In this document: one piece after another, positions 42,699 through 54,710 of the stretch
How the letters are laid out: each line of letters begins with the position of its first letter
How positions within the stretch are numbered: the first letter of the stretch is position 1
Source: Nymphaea colorata
Lineage: Eukaryota > Streptophyta > Magnoliopsida > Nymphaeales > Nymphaeaceae
Length of the DNA: 64,000 bases
Reading direction: 5' to 3'
Assembly: GCF_008831285.2 (NCBI RefSeq)
Contig: NC_045149.1
Span: 22,636,535-22,700,534 of the forward strand
Notes under the pieces: generated by a model
Database searches by the model: none
The model's input: only the letters and a program-made list of their open reading frames with translations
Told to the model about the DNA's origin: nothing
Translations under genes and position numbers: made by a program

Positions 42699-45600
42699 GT
42701 GCTCACACAGGCACACTCGTGCATGTATATTTACACCAGGCCTTACTTGTCATTTGTAAAATTTTCAAGTGGTATATCAGCATTCTCAATATTTTCAGAT
42801 GTTCTATGGGTGTTGGTGTTTATATTAGCCTCTGCATATGTGTGTGTCTGTAATTGAACTGGGTTTGATTTGTAAGTGATTTCTGTTTCATGGAAAGCCT
42901 CCACCAATTAGATAAACCATGGTTGAAGTGTTTACATAGATTTTGCATTTCTGCAGGTGATGTATGCCTTTGTGATGCGGCCAGAGAGCCTACCTAAGGC
43001 TTATCAAGATTTTATTCAGAAAACAGGTCCAGTTGCAGAGCCTGTGTACAAGGCTGTCCGTGAATGTTGTCGCGGAGGTCCTGTTGACGTTGTATCTCTC
43101 TCAGCTTTCTTGTCTAGGAGGAAGGAATTTGGCTCCATAAAATTAGAACAATATCCTTCTATAATTCCATGTTCAATCATTCATCCAGGCACAAATTCAT
43201 GCCTTGTTCAAAACGTGAATGCAGTGTCGGCAACTTTTAGAAAAACATTTCCACTATACTTCTCATTGACATTTGTACCATTTGTCGTCCTTCATCTACA
43301 GAGAGTAAGTATTTATTTTTCCTGCGTATTTATTTTTCCTGCTGTGATTTGTTGGTTTTAGAATCCATTTTATTGAATAGCATTAGTTTCACTATCAAGT
43401 TGTTTATGCCTTTATGGATTTGTATGGTTTGTAATCCCATCCTTGGTTCACATGAACTTTCATTTCCTGTTGTGCAGTCATGCTCACTTGCTAGATTTGG
43501 ACCATGATATGAATACGGAAGTTTGCAGAAGTTCTAAGGCCATTATACATATATGGGGCCCTTCTTGGGTTGTTTTTGCGTTTTCCTGTTTGTGATATTC
43601 TATTCAGTTATTCTTCTTGGTTCCTTTTGTGTTCGGTTGGCAACTAGATCTAAGTTGTTTTGTCCACCATAATAGGAAATGTTAGCACTTTGATTAAAAA
43701 GGACTGAGTTGGCTCAATGTCTTGATGGTGCATATCTCAAATAGGTGGATGATTAGGGTAGACTTTTATTACCCTTCCCTCCTTTCCACCAGCCCAAATG
43801 GTTTGCTGAGTTGAGATGGGATGTTTCTTCACAAAGTCGGACTGCACCTCTTGAAGTTTTGATTTGCTTGGAGGAAAAGTATATGCTGGGATGTATCTTC
43901 TGCTTAAGAATCTTTTTGTTCTTATGTCAACAATTAATGATCATACCACATTCACTTTGGAAATGTGAAGCTTCTCAAGTTTCATCTATCCAGAACGGAC
44001 TTAAAATGTAGATATTACTTGTATTCTTGAGTAATTGCAAACTGAAGTATATGATTTTTGAACTAATTGAAATATATTGATTGCATTCACCGATCGCCAG
44101 GTTCTTTCCTTTTCAGAATGTTACTAGGAAATTAACAATGTTATCTGGGGACCAGAAGACTATTTTACTTTCGGTTAGAGGAAGATGATACAGGAAAAGA
44201 TTTAATCATTCTGATGCCCATCATTTTTGTATAATAAAAATGTCAAAGACAAATGAATGACATGCTTGAAATTTTGATGGATCTTCTAAGCTGTCCTCAT
44301 CATTTTGATTTGGGCATAATATTATCACTGGTCTCTCTGTCTCTCCCCTTCTCTCTCTCTTGCTTGCTCGCTCTCTCTCTTCCTGTATGTGTTGCAGAAG
44401 CATTTCAGCATGCTGTTATTTGAGAACTTCTTTCTTGCTTGCAGTGGACTTCTTTAAGTCATTTGTGCAGCTTTTTTTCCAAAATTTTCACCTTATCTAC
44501 ATATGTATTTTGTGCATTTTGCCTGGTTGATGTGGTGAATGCTAATAGAAATTACACAGCTAATCGTGTAAGTCAGTTAAGTTTTATGTGTGACAACTTG
44601 GAAGGAACTGCTTTTTTTTTTTCTGTCATTTATAATTTGTTCTTAAATTTATCTAGTTCATGCAATCACCTGCTCTTACCTGCTGGAATGCTGTCAAAGC
44701 TGCCATCCGCTCCACCACATTTATATCAGCATTTGTGGGAATTTTTCAGGTAAAGAAGCATTTCTGCATATGATTCCAGACATATGGTGCATCTCTAATG
44801 TATCGTTTGCTTGGTTGAAGGCCGCTATATGCTTCCACAGGAATGTATCATCAAAAGATCACAAACTTGTGTATTGGCTTGCTGGAGGGATGGCTGGAGC
44901 ATCTGTACTTTTTGAGAAGAAAAATAGGCGAGCTGAACTGGCATTATATGTTCTTCCACGAGCTGGAGATTCATTATGGAATATCTTAGTAAATCGTCGT
45001 CTGCTGCCAAACGTAAAAAATGCTGAGGTATGCTCCTTTTTCGTAAGTCATACCTCTCATAATGAATAGATTTGTTTATTGAGAAATTTGCTTTTCTTAT
45101 AGAAAAGCAAGCACTCTGCTTCTAAAAACTAAGTTGAAAGTAAAAGTTGATATACGAACACATCATGGACTGAAGAAACTTAGAAATGATGGGTTATAAG
45201 CACGAAGAAGCTTAATTTTGATTGAAACCTTCATTTTTCTTATCATCTGTAATCATCCACCCTTAACCCCACTTTGTTGAAAAATAAAAATAAAAAAAAA
45301 GCTTAATCTCATGAATGGTGCTGAACAATTTCTATACATAGGAATCCAGTTTGAAATGTGTTCTTGCCAGAGTTTTTGACTGGCACTTCTTTGCCTTGTG
45401 CTGGATTTTATGTGCTGTTGTCACATGAGAACGTTTTGGATTTGGCTCAGGTGGCTTTGTTCTGCCTGTGCATGGGAGGCATCATGTACTACCTAGAGTA
45501 TGAGCCAGACACCATGGCACCGTTTCTCAGGGGCCTCATTCGCCGGTTTCTGGCCAGCAGAATAAGCAACCCGGATCCTCCTTCCAGCCAGGAGACAATG

Positions 45601-45720
45601 TACCCTTACATACAGCCTGATGGCTCCCTTGGAAATGAGTCGGAATCAAAGGAAAAACTTGACAAAGGAACAGCGGCTACGGGAGAGAAGTACAATCTGG
45701 AAGCAATCCCTGGCCTCTAG
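39545..45720 (+). CDS. TMEM135-like / Tim17-Tim22-Tim23 family membrane protein
   Basis: Eight exons join in frame to a 535-residue protein: 39545-39895, 40646-40785, 41209-41308, 41425-41523, 42957-43304, 44657-44749, 44821-45027, 45451-45720 (TAG). All have GT donors and AG acceptors. The N-terminus is Ser/Ala/Arg-rich. The membrane part includes GLLFGGFTGSYHALRCLLR, VLAGMVAGLSVLALDDSSRR and LAGGMAGASVLFEKKNRRAE, with the conserved ELALYVLPRAGDSLW block. This order matches the plant TMEM135 homologue (At5g51150 from memory), annotated as Tim17/22/23-like. Animal TMEM135 acts in peroxisome and mitochondrial lipid homeostasis; the plant role is inferred. The largest intron (41524-42956) holds a CT/CA microsatellite. 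The ATG chosen is the first in the frame. Confidence 0.9.
42657..42698. repeat. (CT)n(CA)n microsatellite
   Basis: About 12 CT units are followed directly by about 9 CA units, in an intron of the TMEM135-like gene. Confidence 0.95.
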
Positions 45721-48365
45721 GTCAAATCCTTCCTGGTCTACATTCCATGAAATTTTTCTTACATATAATCTGCCTGGGTTGTAGCTTGCAGACCAAAGGC
45801 TGGATGCTATTTCCCAAAGTTTTATGCTTGTAACTAGGGATACTTGTGGCTGCAATAATTTGAATGAAAGAAAGGGGAATCAAGGGCAGAGCCCCATATG
45901 TGGGTAGTTGCCTACTCAGTCTCACAAGTTTTATTTTATTTTCACATTAGTGGTTTCCAACAATTTGCTTTTTCATGTACCATGTACCCGTTTATCATTT
46001 TATTAGGTATAAGATTTTTTAAAACGGGTGTCATCATTATAAGCAAATGTTTGAGCGACACCTTATATATAACTATGCAAATGCTTGGGGTCAACTATTA
46101 GAAATGTTGTATGACTGTGTAGGCAGATGCCATCACAAGCCCACTGTGGGTGTGGCTTGGCCCTGCTTCAGTGCTGGAGGTGCTGCTTTAGTTACGCAAA
46201 GGGGCCTTACTGGCCCTCAATCCCTAGACCACTTTGCTGGCGCTAAGCAAAGCATTGACAGAGTTATCTTTCAAAATAAACCTTTCCTCTATTATTCTAT
46301 TCTTTTTCCAGCTTTCCTTCTTTCCATCTCTCTTTTATCTCTTGTTCTTTCCAACTCTCCATCTTCCTCCTGTTGGTGTTTTCTGCTCCTTACCCCAAGC
46401 ACGTTCGGCTTCCTGCTTCTTTACCAACAATCGCACTCCACATATACACCGAGCAGTTAATGAATTTTTCTCTCCATTTTCCATTTTTAGATTGATTGTT
46501 GAATTGTCCCGTGAAATGCACTATATTTACCTTTTAAATTGCGAGATTCTACGGAAGCCTAGGTCCCCAATTGGATTCTGCGTTTTATCTTGCTTTTCTA
46601 TTTCAAAATGACGAGTTTAGAATTGATTAAAAAAATTATAAGATTCGAGAAAAAATGATTGAAATCTAATGTGTAGATCACGTTATATTAGATAACAAAT
46701 ATGAGCTTGTTAATAAATTCATCATCACAAAGTCTAATCTACACATCAATACAAGTTTCTTTCTATCGTTTTTTAGTATCTTATAAATTTTAATATTCCG
46801 AAGTCCACAAATGGTAGGAACCACAAATGACACCTTAGACTTCATATTCTGAAATTGTTATAATAATAAACACTTTTTTAACATTGTCTTCTGCTTGTGT
46901 CGGTCGTAGTTGAAGAAAAATAATATACGGAAAATATAAAACTGAAAATTTCTGACTGAAGAAAAAGGTTCAACGAGTCCCACACTTGGAGCCTTTTGTC
47001 CCACTCGGTTGCCAGGGACCGCGAAGTTTTCTTCCATGTGACGAAGTGGTCCTGATTGCCACGCGGGGCTTGTGAAAGTACCTTGCGTGTTTGCTTCTAA
47101 CGGCCAAGCAGATTTGGACTTGTTAATTGCTAATTCAAAGGAAAAGACATGATAACTGCGTGTTTCTGTAACAGAGTTGTTGGTTTATCGTTAATTTATT
47201 AGAGACATTTGCCATTAAGTGTGCCGGTTTATGACCCCTACTCACAGGTCCAAGATTTTGATGGTCTTACTGTGCATTCTCGAGCCTAGGGTGTCGCACA
47301 TGTTATCATTTGCATTCAGAATAGTAGCATCAAAATAATCTAATTGAGCATGTTGACCATCTCGCTAAAATAAAAAAAATTATTCTAAAGCCACTACAAA
47401 ACATCCCCACACCACAAACTGTCACTAATGCAAATGTAGTAACACTTTTTTTAAGCATGATTCAATTGTCTTAGATAGATAAACAAATAACCAAATGCAT
47501 GAATTGGTTCGCAGATGAGAGTAGAATCATTTGAAATGTCAAATCGACTTTAATGATTACTTTTAGTGACAAACTTTTAATTTTTCGCCATTCGACCGAA
47601 CGTGACAAAAGAAAAATAAAGAGAAAAAGGTGATAGACATTTGCATCATCCCGTATTAATTCATACATTTTTATTTTTGTTTTTCTCTCAATCATCCCCA
47701 TACTTCGACCTTGGCTAAATGGTTGTGTGACTTTAAAAGGCTGAGTCATCATTCAATCTTCCCCTATATATATGGTAAAACTAAAACCAGACCTATTATT
47801 TGGGTGAAACATCGTGCAAATATGATTTAAGGAGTTTTCCTTATAAGTTTGTATATATAAAGCTTATGAGAGACCCCAACTCCCTTCTAAGGCTCATGCA
47901 TCATCCTTTCATTTTACAGGCTTGAGAGCGACCTACCTAACTTGTGAGCCATTTATTGAAGCCCTCTACTCTTTTGACGTGGCAATTCGCAAGAGGCGAA
48001 GCCGCAAAAGCCACCCTCCTTTCCCCGGCCATAAGGTCGAGGGTTGTTTTGGGACTTCGGCGAAGAATCTTCAGAACACCGTGTTCCTTTGATGTGATGG
48101 TTAAACACTTTGCGTGGCTTTTCAAAAAATGGATCGGTTGAGTTTAAAAAAAGAGTATTAAACCGCTTTAATTGTTGATTTATTAAGAAATGGAAAGAAT
48201 AAAAACAAGTTTTTAATAAAAAAAAAATCTAAGACTTACCACAATTAAAAAGGGTCTAGCGACGACTACGGATGGATTAAGACCATATTGTAGACACTTT
48301 GCTGTATGGCAAAGTACCCTTTAAAGGGTTTATCAAATATAGTGTGACAAAAATAGACACACACT

Positions 48366-48590
48366 TGGGGTGTTTGGATGATATAATTAAATGGCGTTTT
48401 GGACGCAAAACACTGTTTAAGGCATGTTTGAGTGACAGTCGAGTTCATTTTTTTATTTTTATAAAAAAAGCCGCTTTGGATGTGTAATCCGAACATACAA
48501 ATTAAGTGCCATAAAATGATTGAAAAACTAGGTTTTAACAAAAACCTGGATTTTACAAAACAAAGTTTTTTTTTGGGTGTCCTCCAAACG
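48366..48590. repeat. GGGGTGTTTGGA inverted repeat, possible MITE
   Basis: ACTTGGGGTGTTTGGATGA at the left faces GGTGTCCTCCAAACGC at the right in inverted sense. A similar unit (TTGGGGTGTTTGGGTG) occurs at about 51138-51153, followed by AACCAGG/AAACCTAG words. Ends and duplications were not resolved. Confidence 0.35.
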
Positions 48591-49431
48591 CTACCGGACT
48601 TTATGTTATCATATTCCATTTTTTCTCATATCACCTTTAGGGGTGCTTAAAGTGTTCAAATGTATTATTGAGACGCTTTGTCATTATGGTGTAATTGTAT
48701 AAATAAACACCAAATTAAGTGTCAATAACATTAAGTTCATAGTACTTTATTTTTTAAACTCATGTCTCACTTTTTCTATCTTATCCGTAGAGGTGAGGAA
48801 AAAAGTATAATATAAGGTAGCACCTTGTCACAAACATAATGTTTTAAATAGAGTATTACTTATATGGTGGTTGTTTGTTCCTTTGGTCTATAGAATTTAA
48901 ACTTAAACAGACAACCTCTAAAAAAAAACAATGTTTTCACCTCCTCACATATGTCACCACAAAGCACATAATCTAATGACATGATATTAGTCATTTCTTC
49001 TTGCTATCCTGCTGGTCATTTCTCAGAAAAATATTGTTCATGAAAGGTTGGTCCGCAACTGAAGGGGTTGTTTGGCAGCAGTGACTATAAATGTGCTCCA
49101 GAGGATGTAGTAAGTTCATGGAATTGTTCCATAAAACTTACCCTGATATTTGGGGTCAATTCATGAGACACTCACAAAGTGTTCATATTGTCATATGTCT
49201 TTAAAACCGCCCACCTTCTTCTCCAAGCTTGAAGGATTTGACATCAACCCAACAGAGGTTGGGATCCCTTTCTGAAATGTGGGAGGATTGTAGCTTAGAG
49301 TTAGCTCAGGGCTCCTATATCTTAATGTACATATAGCACCAATTTTGTTTTAATAAAAGTTGGGGCGGCTAATCCCTCGAGCAGCTATTTTCTAGATAGC
49401 TTTGCATCAGATAGCTGATTTCTCCTGAATC

Positions 49432-49700
49432 CATAGTTGGCAAACCTGTGATTGTGATTCGGGCTCGGAAGATGATCAGGTCATCCACGAGTTGACTCGT
49501 TAACTCGGTAGAGTTTTAAAATAACCTAAATCGGGTGAGTAAGGACAAGTAAGGTTGAGTTAGGGGCGAGTCAAGCCGAGTCAGGTGAGTCAGCCAAGTC
49601 AGGGATGAGCTAAACCAACCTTGACTCATGGTTAGGTTTTCTAGTGATCCGAGCTGACTTAGGTGATTCCTGAGCCAACTCAGTGAGCCAGCCAACTATG
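49432..49700. mobile_element. hAT-type MITE, 269 bp, ACTCG-rich
   Basis: The left end is CATAGTTGGCAAACC and the right end, inverted, is CATAGTTGGCTGGCTC. Flanks are CCTGAATC (49424-49431) and CTTGAATC (49701-49708), an 8-bp duplication with one mismatch. The inside is rich in GACTCG, GAGTCA and GTCAGG words. Related termini occur at 39093 and 63938. Confidence 0.7.
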
Positions 49701-52259
49701 CTTGAATCACATTTCAGCAGTAGTGATGCTAAATATTTTCTGGTGGGGCATTTGATATTCTTTTTCCGTTTCTACATGTCGGCAGCCAGCCATTTATGTG
49801 CTTGGGGGTTTGAGATGGCTTCGACGCCCCCGCAATGTAACACTGGTTTCATCATAAAGGCTCTATGTAACAACCTGACCCACTCCCAGCCAACTCGGCT
49901 GGGGCGTATGAGAGTTGTGGGCGTAGACGGTCCAATCTTCTTTCACTTTATATTAGTGTTGGTTTTCACTTTTCATTTCAACAAATTAATAGAAGATGGG
50001 TTTTGTGTGTTCCGCATCATGCATCCTTGCAGGCAGTTGATCTAAATCATGATCCAGAGCTCCAAGTAATTGCCCATCACCTAGTCCATCCACTAGGAGT
50101 ATATAAACTTATTCGGTTCACATACATTTGATTATTTTTTTATAATATTTTACTAAACTTACATTTTAATAAATTTGGCAATTATAATTTTTCAATTTTA
50201 TGTAAAATAAAAGTATCGCCTGTTAGCTTACTTTTTGTTTTATTGAAACTAAAATTAAATAAAACAAAAAATCATGTGGTCGTTGCAAAAACAAATTAAA
50301 AATATAAGCTTTATTATTTACAATTATTTTTCTGCTCTTTTTTCACTTAGACGTCAAACTTTTTCGACTTCATCAAATCAACTTCATTTTAAGGAGATGT
50401 AAAATTTTTCTTCTTCCACCTTTTCGAAAACATCGGATAAAATTAGAACGATACACAAGAAACTTTCTACGAGTGAAATTTCTTATCAAAATAAAGGTGT
50501 GCAATGAAACATGCTACCTCAGTGTTGTCAAGGGATCTGACTTTTTATCCTTTCCTAATTTTACCGGCGTGGTGAATCCATCCGGGGAAAAAGAATCTGA
50601 AACGGCCAAAATTTATGAAAGTCTGTCCCATCAAACGCCCAGTTTGACGAAATAGTGGCCCCAGCAGCACGCTCTGAATGAAAAGTTAGCTGCATATTTT
50701 TTTTTTGGTGAAGAGGGTATGCAGTTGTTTTCATTAAATTTTCTTCTGTCCTTTTGGTGTTTCATCCGTCCAAGTTTCTTCCTGTGTATAATTAATACAC
50801 GCATGTACAAAGACAGGAGATAATTAATATGCATGTACAAGGACAGATCCAGAGTTTTTTGGTGAAGAAGGATGGATTAAAGTTTTTAAATTTTAACATG
50901 AGTTGAAATATCAATTTTCAAAATTTTTATGTAAAACAAGTAAAATTTTATAAAATTTACATGTAATTTTTTTTTTTAAATTAACGTGGAGCCAAGGCCC
51001 ATGTGGCCTCCCTTGGCTCCGCCCTTGGGCATATATCAAATGACATTTTTGCTTCTTTTCAGTTATACATTCCAATATTTGTGTCATCGGAGTGGTTTAC
51101 GTGACAATTCAAAACCAAGGTTTTGCTTCGAAAACCAGGTTTTTGGGGTGTTTGGGTGTTTTCCAAAACACAATTTGGTCTCGTTTAAGTTATTGAAACC
51201 AGATTGTAGATGTGCCACTAAAAAAAAATAAAAAAATTTCTAAAACTCATTAAAAATCTTAGTTTTCGTAAAACCTAGTTTTTACAAAACTGGAATAAAG
51301 TGTGTTAATTAAAATACTTGTTCTTTTTTTCTTCTTCTTGGTAGTCATTCCTTCGCCGGACTTGAACAATAGAGCACCGGCCTCGCTCGCCGGCAAAGTA
51401 TCTTCGACGTGGATCTTGAACAACTGATCCGAAACTTCATGGAACGACCCAAAATTCATTGGTCTGAATGATTTAGACCACTTGATACACCTTTTCTATT
51501 TTTTGCACTACAAAGTTGCTTTGGAGCTCTCCGCAGCATTGAAGGATTCCGTTTAGCGCTCAAGTTTCTACCGTATTAGGATGGGAGAATTCAGCCATCT
51601 TTTTGGAACTCCGTTTCTTTCCCTGCTCTCTAATGTCTGCATCCGGATTTTGATTTGATTTATAAGATATCGAGTTTTTTTTTTTCATTGCATCAAATTT
51701 GTTTGCCTGAAAGATATTTTTCATTAAACAAATAACACGGAACGGAATTAATTTGTATGTTTTCTAGTCATGTCAGATAGCTAAAATTGTGAAACTCAAG
51801 CTAAATTACAATTATAACTTAATGCTATTAAAATCAAACGATTCAAATCACATCAGTGGTAGACCCATTCATTTGGCATAGTATTTAATCATCATTTAAA
51901 TTATTTTAACTATATATGTAAATTTTAAAAAATATTTTTTTTTAGCTTGAATAGTTGATGGGCAGCTTGTCCCATCTTCCAAGACCAGTTTTGATGACAC
52001 CTGTAAGCTACTAGATAAAAGGGTAGGACCTTTGATAGACTCGGTTCCTAGTGTCTCGGATCGGGTAAGTGGATGCATTAAATAAAGCGCAGAAAGGCCA
52101 AGAAGCCAAGCCTGTTCCTCTCCCTATTCTGAGGTGAGGATTGAAGCTCTGTGTCACTTGGCAGCAGCATGGCCGTGGCGTTCTAGTGTGCTGAAACATC
52201 AGTTCCATTCCTCATCCTCACCAGGAAGGAAGCGCAGAAGGGAATCCATCGCTCGAGCC

Positions 52260-54710
52260 ATGGCTGCCATGCTAAGTCTACCTTCCCTCCCTTCCGTTTC
52301 TTCAGCTTCTAGGAGGCCCTCCCTGCTCAGTACCCACCTGAAATTCCCCCATCTTTCCTCTAGAGTGGCCTTCCTGCCGCCTGCAAAGGCCACGGATAAT
52401 GGGTCTGGAATAGCGGGTGCCTCTACTTTGGAGGCGAAGGTGGTAGAGAAGGAGTCTCCTCCTTCGTCTCCCCCTCCTCCGAAATTGGAGTCTTCTGGCT
52501 CCGTGAATGGTGCACCGGCATTTGAGGATTCCAGGTGGGTGAATGGGACATGGGATCTGCAGCAGTTCCGGAAGAATGGGGAGACTGATTGGGATGAAGT
52601 GATTGTTTCTGGTGAGAAGCATTTTTTTTTCCGGCTTCCTTTTCTTCCTCTTTCTATAAATAACTTTTTTGTATGTTTTCTTGATGTTTGCCACGATTAT
52701 TTTTGTGGTTTATCATGGATGAGATGAAACCTGGGTCTTTCGAATATGGATTATATTATTCGGGCAAAGGCCTCCTGGATTCTTTTTTAAGTTTTTCTTT
52801 TTAATATTTAAAATGAGGATTCTTTTGGCTTTGTGGGGGATTCTGTTCACCGCGATTTCTTTGCTCAATTCCAGATGTGTTCTGTTAACTGGTCTTCTAT
52901 TTTGGTAGTATGCTCTTAAGGTGATTGTACAGTGGTGTTGAGAAGTGAGGATTTAGTGTTGTTGGGAAGGTATTGCTGAGTGGACTGGGGAAAATATGTT
53001 TACTGCATGGATGTGGCTATTAGTGTTGGAGATAATGGGCGAAATTTTGAGGAGTCTGGGCAAAGAGTCTTGTATGTGTGGATCTTCTTGTTAACGGAAG
53101 TGTAATTTAGGGGTCTACGGGGATATGGTGTATTTATATCCGGATTCTCAATGCTGTTTCTTACACCTCCAATTGTAGGACACTAATTCTCAACTGATAT
53201 AGATGCTTCACCAGCAAGTGCAAGTGCGAGAATTTCTTACCTGCTTGTCATCTGTAAGAGTGCAGCCACTGAGATAGCCTTTTCCTCTGTTGATGGCTTG
53301 CTGTCCGACTGGATTTCGTAGGAATTATAAACCTTTTGGTGGGATTTGTTCTTTTCTATCTCGATAAGCTGTCGCCTTTTATATTTGTCAATTGTCCGTC
53401 GTCGTTGGATTTAAACTAGCACAAAAAGCAAATTATTTCTATCAATGAGGAATATTTTCATTGTCGATGTAATTTCAGGTATTTTACATGTTTCTTTCAC
53501 AACAGGATATCTGTTATAGCTGGATAAATAAGTACCATACTTATGATTTCAAGCCACTTAAAACCAACCAGTTTTTTTATTAGTCAAAATTTCTATAATT
53601 CAGACGAATTTACTTGATGTTTCATATGCATGTTGTAGAGTTTGCCGTGGAATTGGTTTCATGTTATTTTTAACCTGATTTCGTAGTAACTATGTTCTTT
53701 ATCTCTTGAGATTTATCCTTGTATCATTAAAGGAAATTCTTAGAACCGTCTTGAATTTGCATCTTATGGTGCTAAAGTGTGGGTATCAAGCTTGTTTTCT
53801 AGGGAAAGAAGGATATGAAAGCACACATTTGGTAGACCAAGTATTCCACTCCATATTAGTTCCATCCGTTTCTTCTTTATGCTGTCTAGGTGTCTTCTTT
53901 TGATAAATACCAGATTATGAATTTCTTGGACGAAATGTCCTTACCATCCAAAAATCAAGGTGGGTTACTGGATCTGTTCCAACTTGGTGCTCTTTTGAAG
54001 TGCAATTCAATGGCTGTAGGTATTAGTTTATTGCTTTTTTACTTACTAGTTATTGTAATCTTCAGTAAATAGTACTTGTTCACGAGTTCTCTGTGTTGCT
54101 CGGAAGAAAGAGCATCTTAAAACTCCAGTTGCTATCGGCTTCAATATAAGCAGCTAATATATGAGTTTGATTGTTTCGTGGAAATTATCAATATTTTTAT
54201 GACTTTTCTTCTGCCCATGCTTCTTGTAGAGGCTAAAAGGAGGAAATGGCTTGAAGAGAATCCTGAATCATCTAGCAATGACAGGCTTGTAGTGTTTGAT
54301 ACCTCAATTGTACCTTGGTGGGCGTGGATCAAAAGATATCACCTTCAAGAGGCAGAGAAGTTGAATGGTGGTTATTTTCCAAAGTTTTGCTTCTTTGTTA
54401 TCTTTCTAACACCAGGCTAGTTAACCATATGTTTGATTTTACAGGTCGCGCTGCTATGGTAGGGTTCTTCATGGCTTATCTGGTTGATAGCTTGACAGGG
54501 GTGGGCCTGGTAGATCAGATGGGAAATTTCTTCTGCAAGCTTCTTTTGTTTGTTGCTGTAGCTGGAGTGCTTTTGATCAGGAAAAATGAAGACCTAGAGA
54601 CACTAAAGAATCTTGTGAGTGAAATAACTCTTTATGACAAGCAATGGCAAGCTGCTTGGCAGGATGATGACTCCAGTAATAGCACTACCACTGATACCAA
54701 GAAAGAGTAG
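52260..54710 (+). CDS. LIL3: Light-harvesting-like protein 3, chloroplast
   Basis: Three exons (52260-52611, 54230-54367, 54445-54710) give 251 residues, close to the family length. The N-terminus ([20 protein letters not shown]) is a Ser-rich chloroplast transit peptide. A conserved soluble block follows ([51 protein letters not shown]). The LHC-type motif E[11 protein letters not shown] spans the exon 2/3 junction and begins the first membrane helix ([15 protein letters not shown]). A second hydrophobic helix ([13 protein letters not shown]) and an acidic/Thr tail follow. LIL3 is a thylakoid protein that anchors geranylgeranyl reductase and protochlorophyllide reductase, so it serves chlorophyll and tocopherol synthesis. 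The frame is open upstream to 52134; Met 52260 was chosen for its transit-peptide start. Confidence 0.95.

Larger units (their letters stand above)
45721..52259. other. Intergenic region between TMEM135-like gene and LIL3
   Basis: The TMEM135-like 3' UTR probably covers the first few hundred bases. The rest is A/T-rich with scattered repeats: inverted GTGTTTGGA repeats (48366-48590 and near 51138), a MITE (49432-49700), and poly-A/T tracts. A short G/C-richer block at 47940-48140 has open frames on both strands but no recognised protein. No other gene was seen. Confidence 0.6.

Noticed and set aside
47937-48141. Short frames on both strands in a G/C-richer intergenic block
   Set aside because: An organelle-derived fragment was considered, but no known gene, rRNA or tRNA was recognised and the frames overlap each other.
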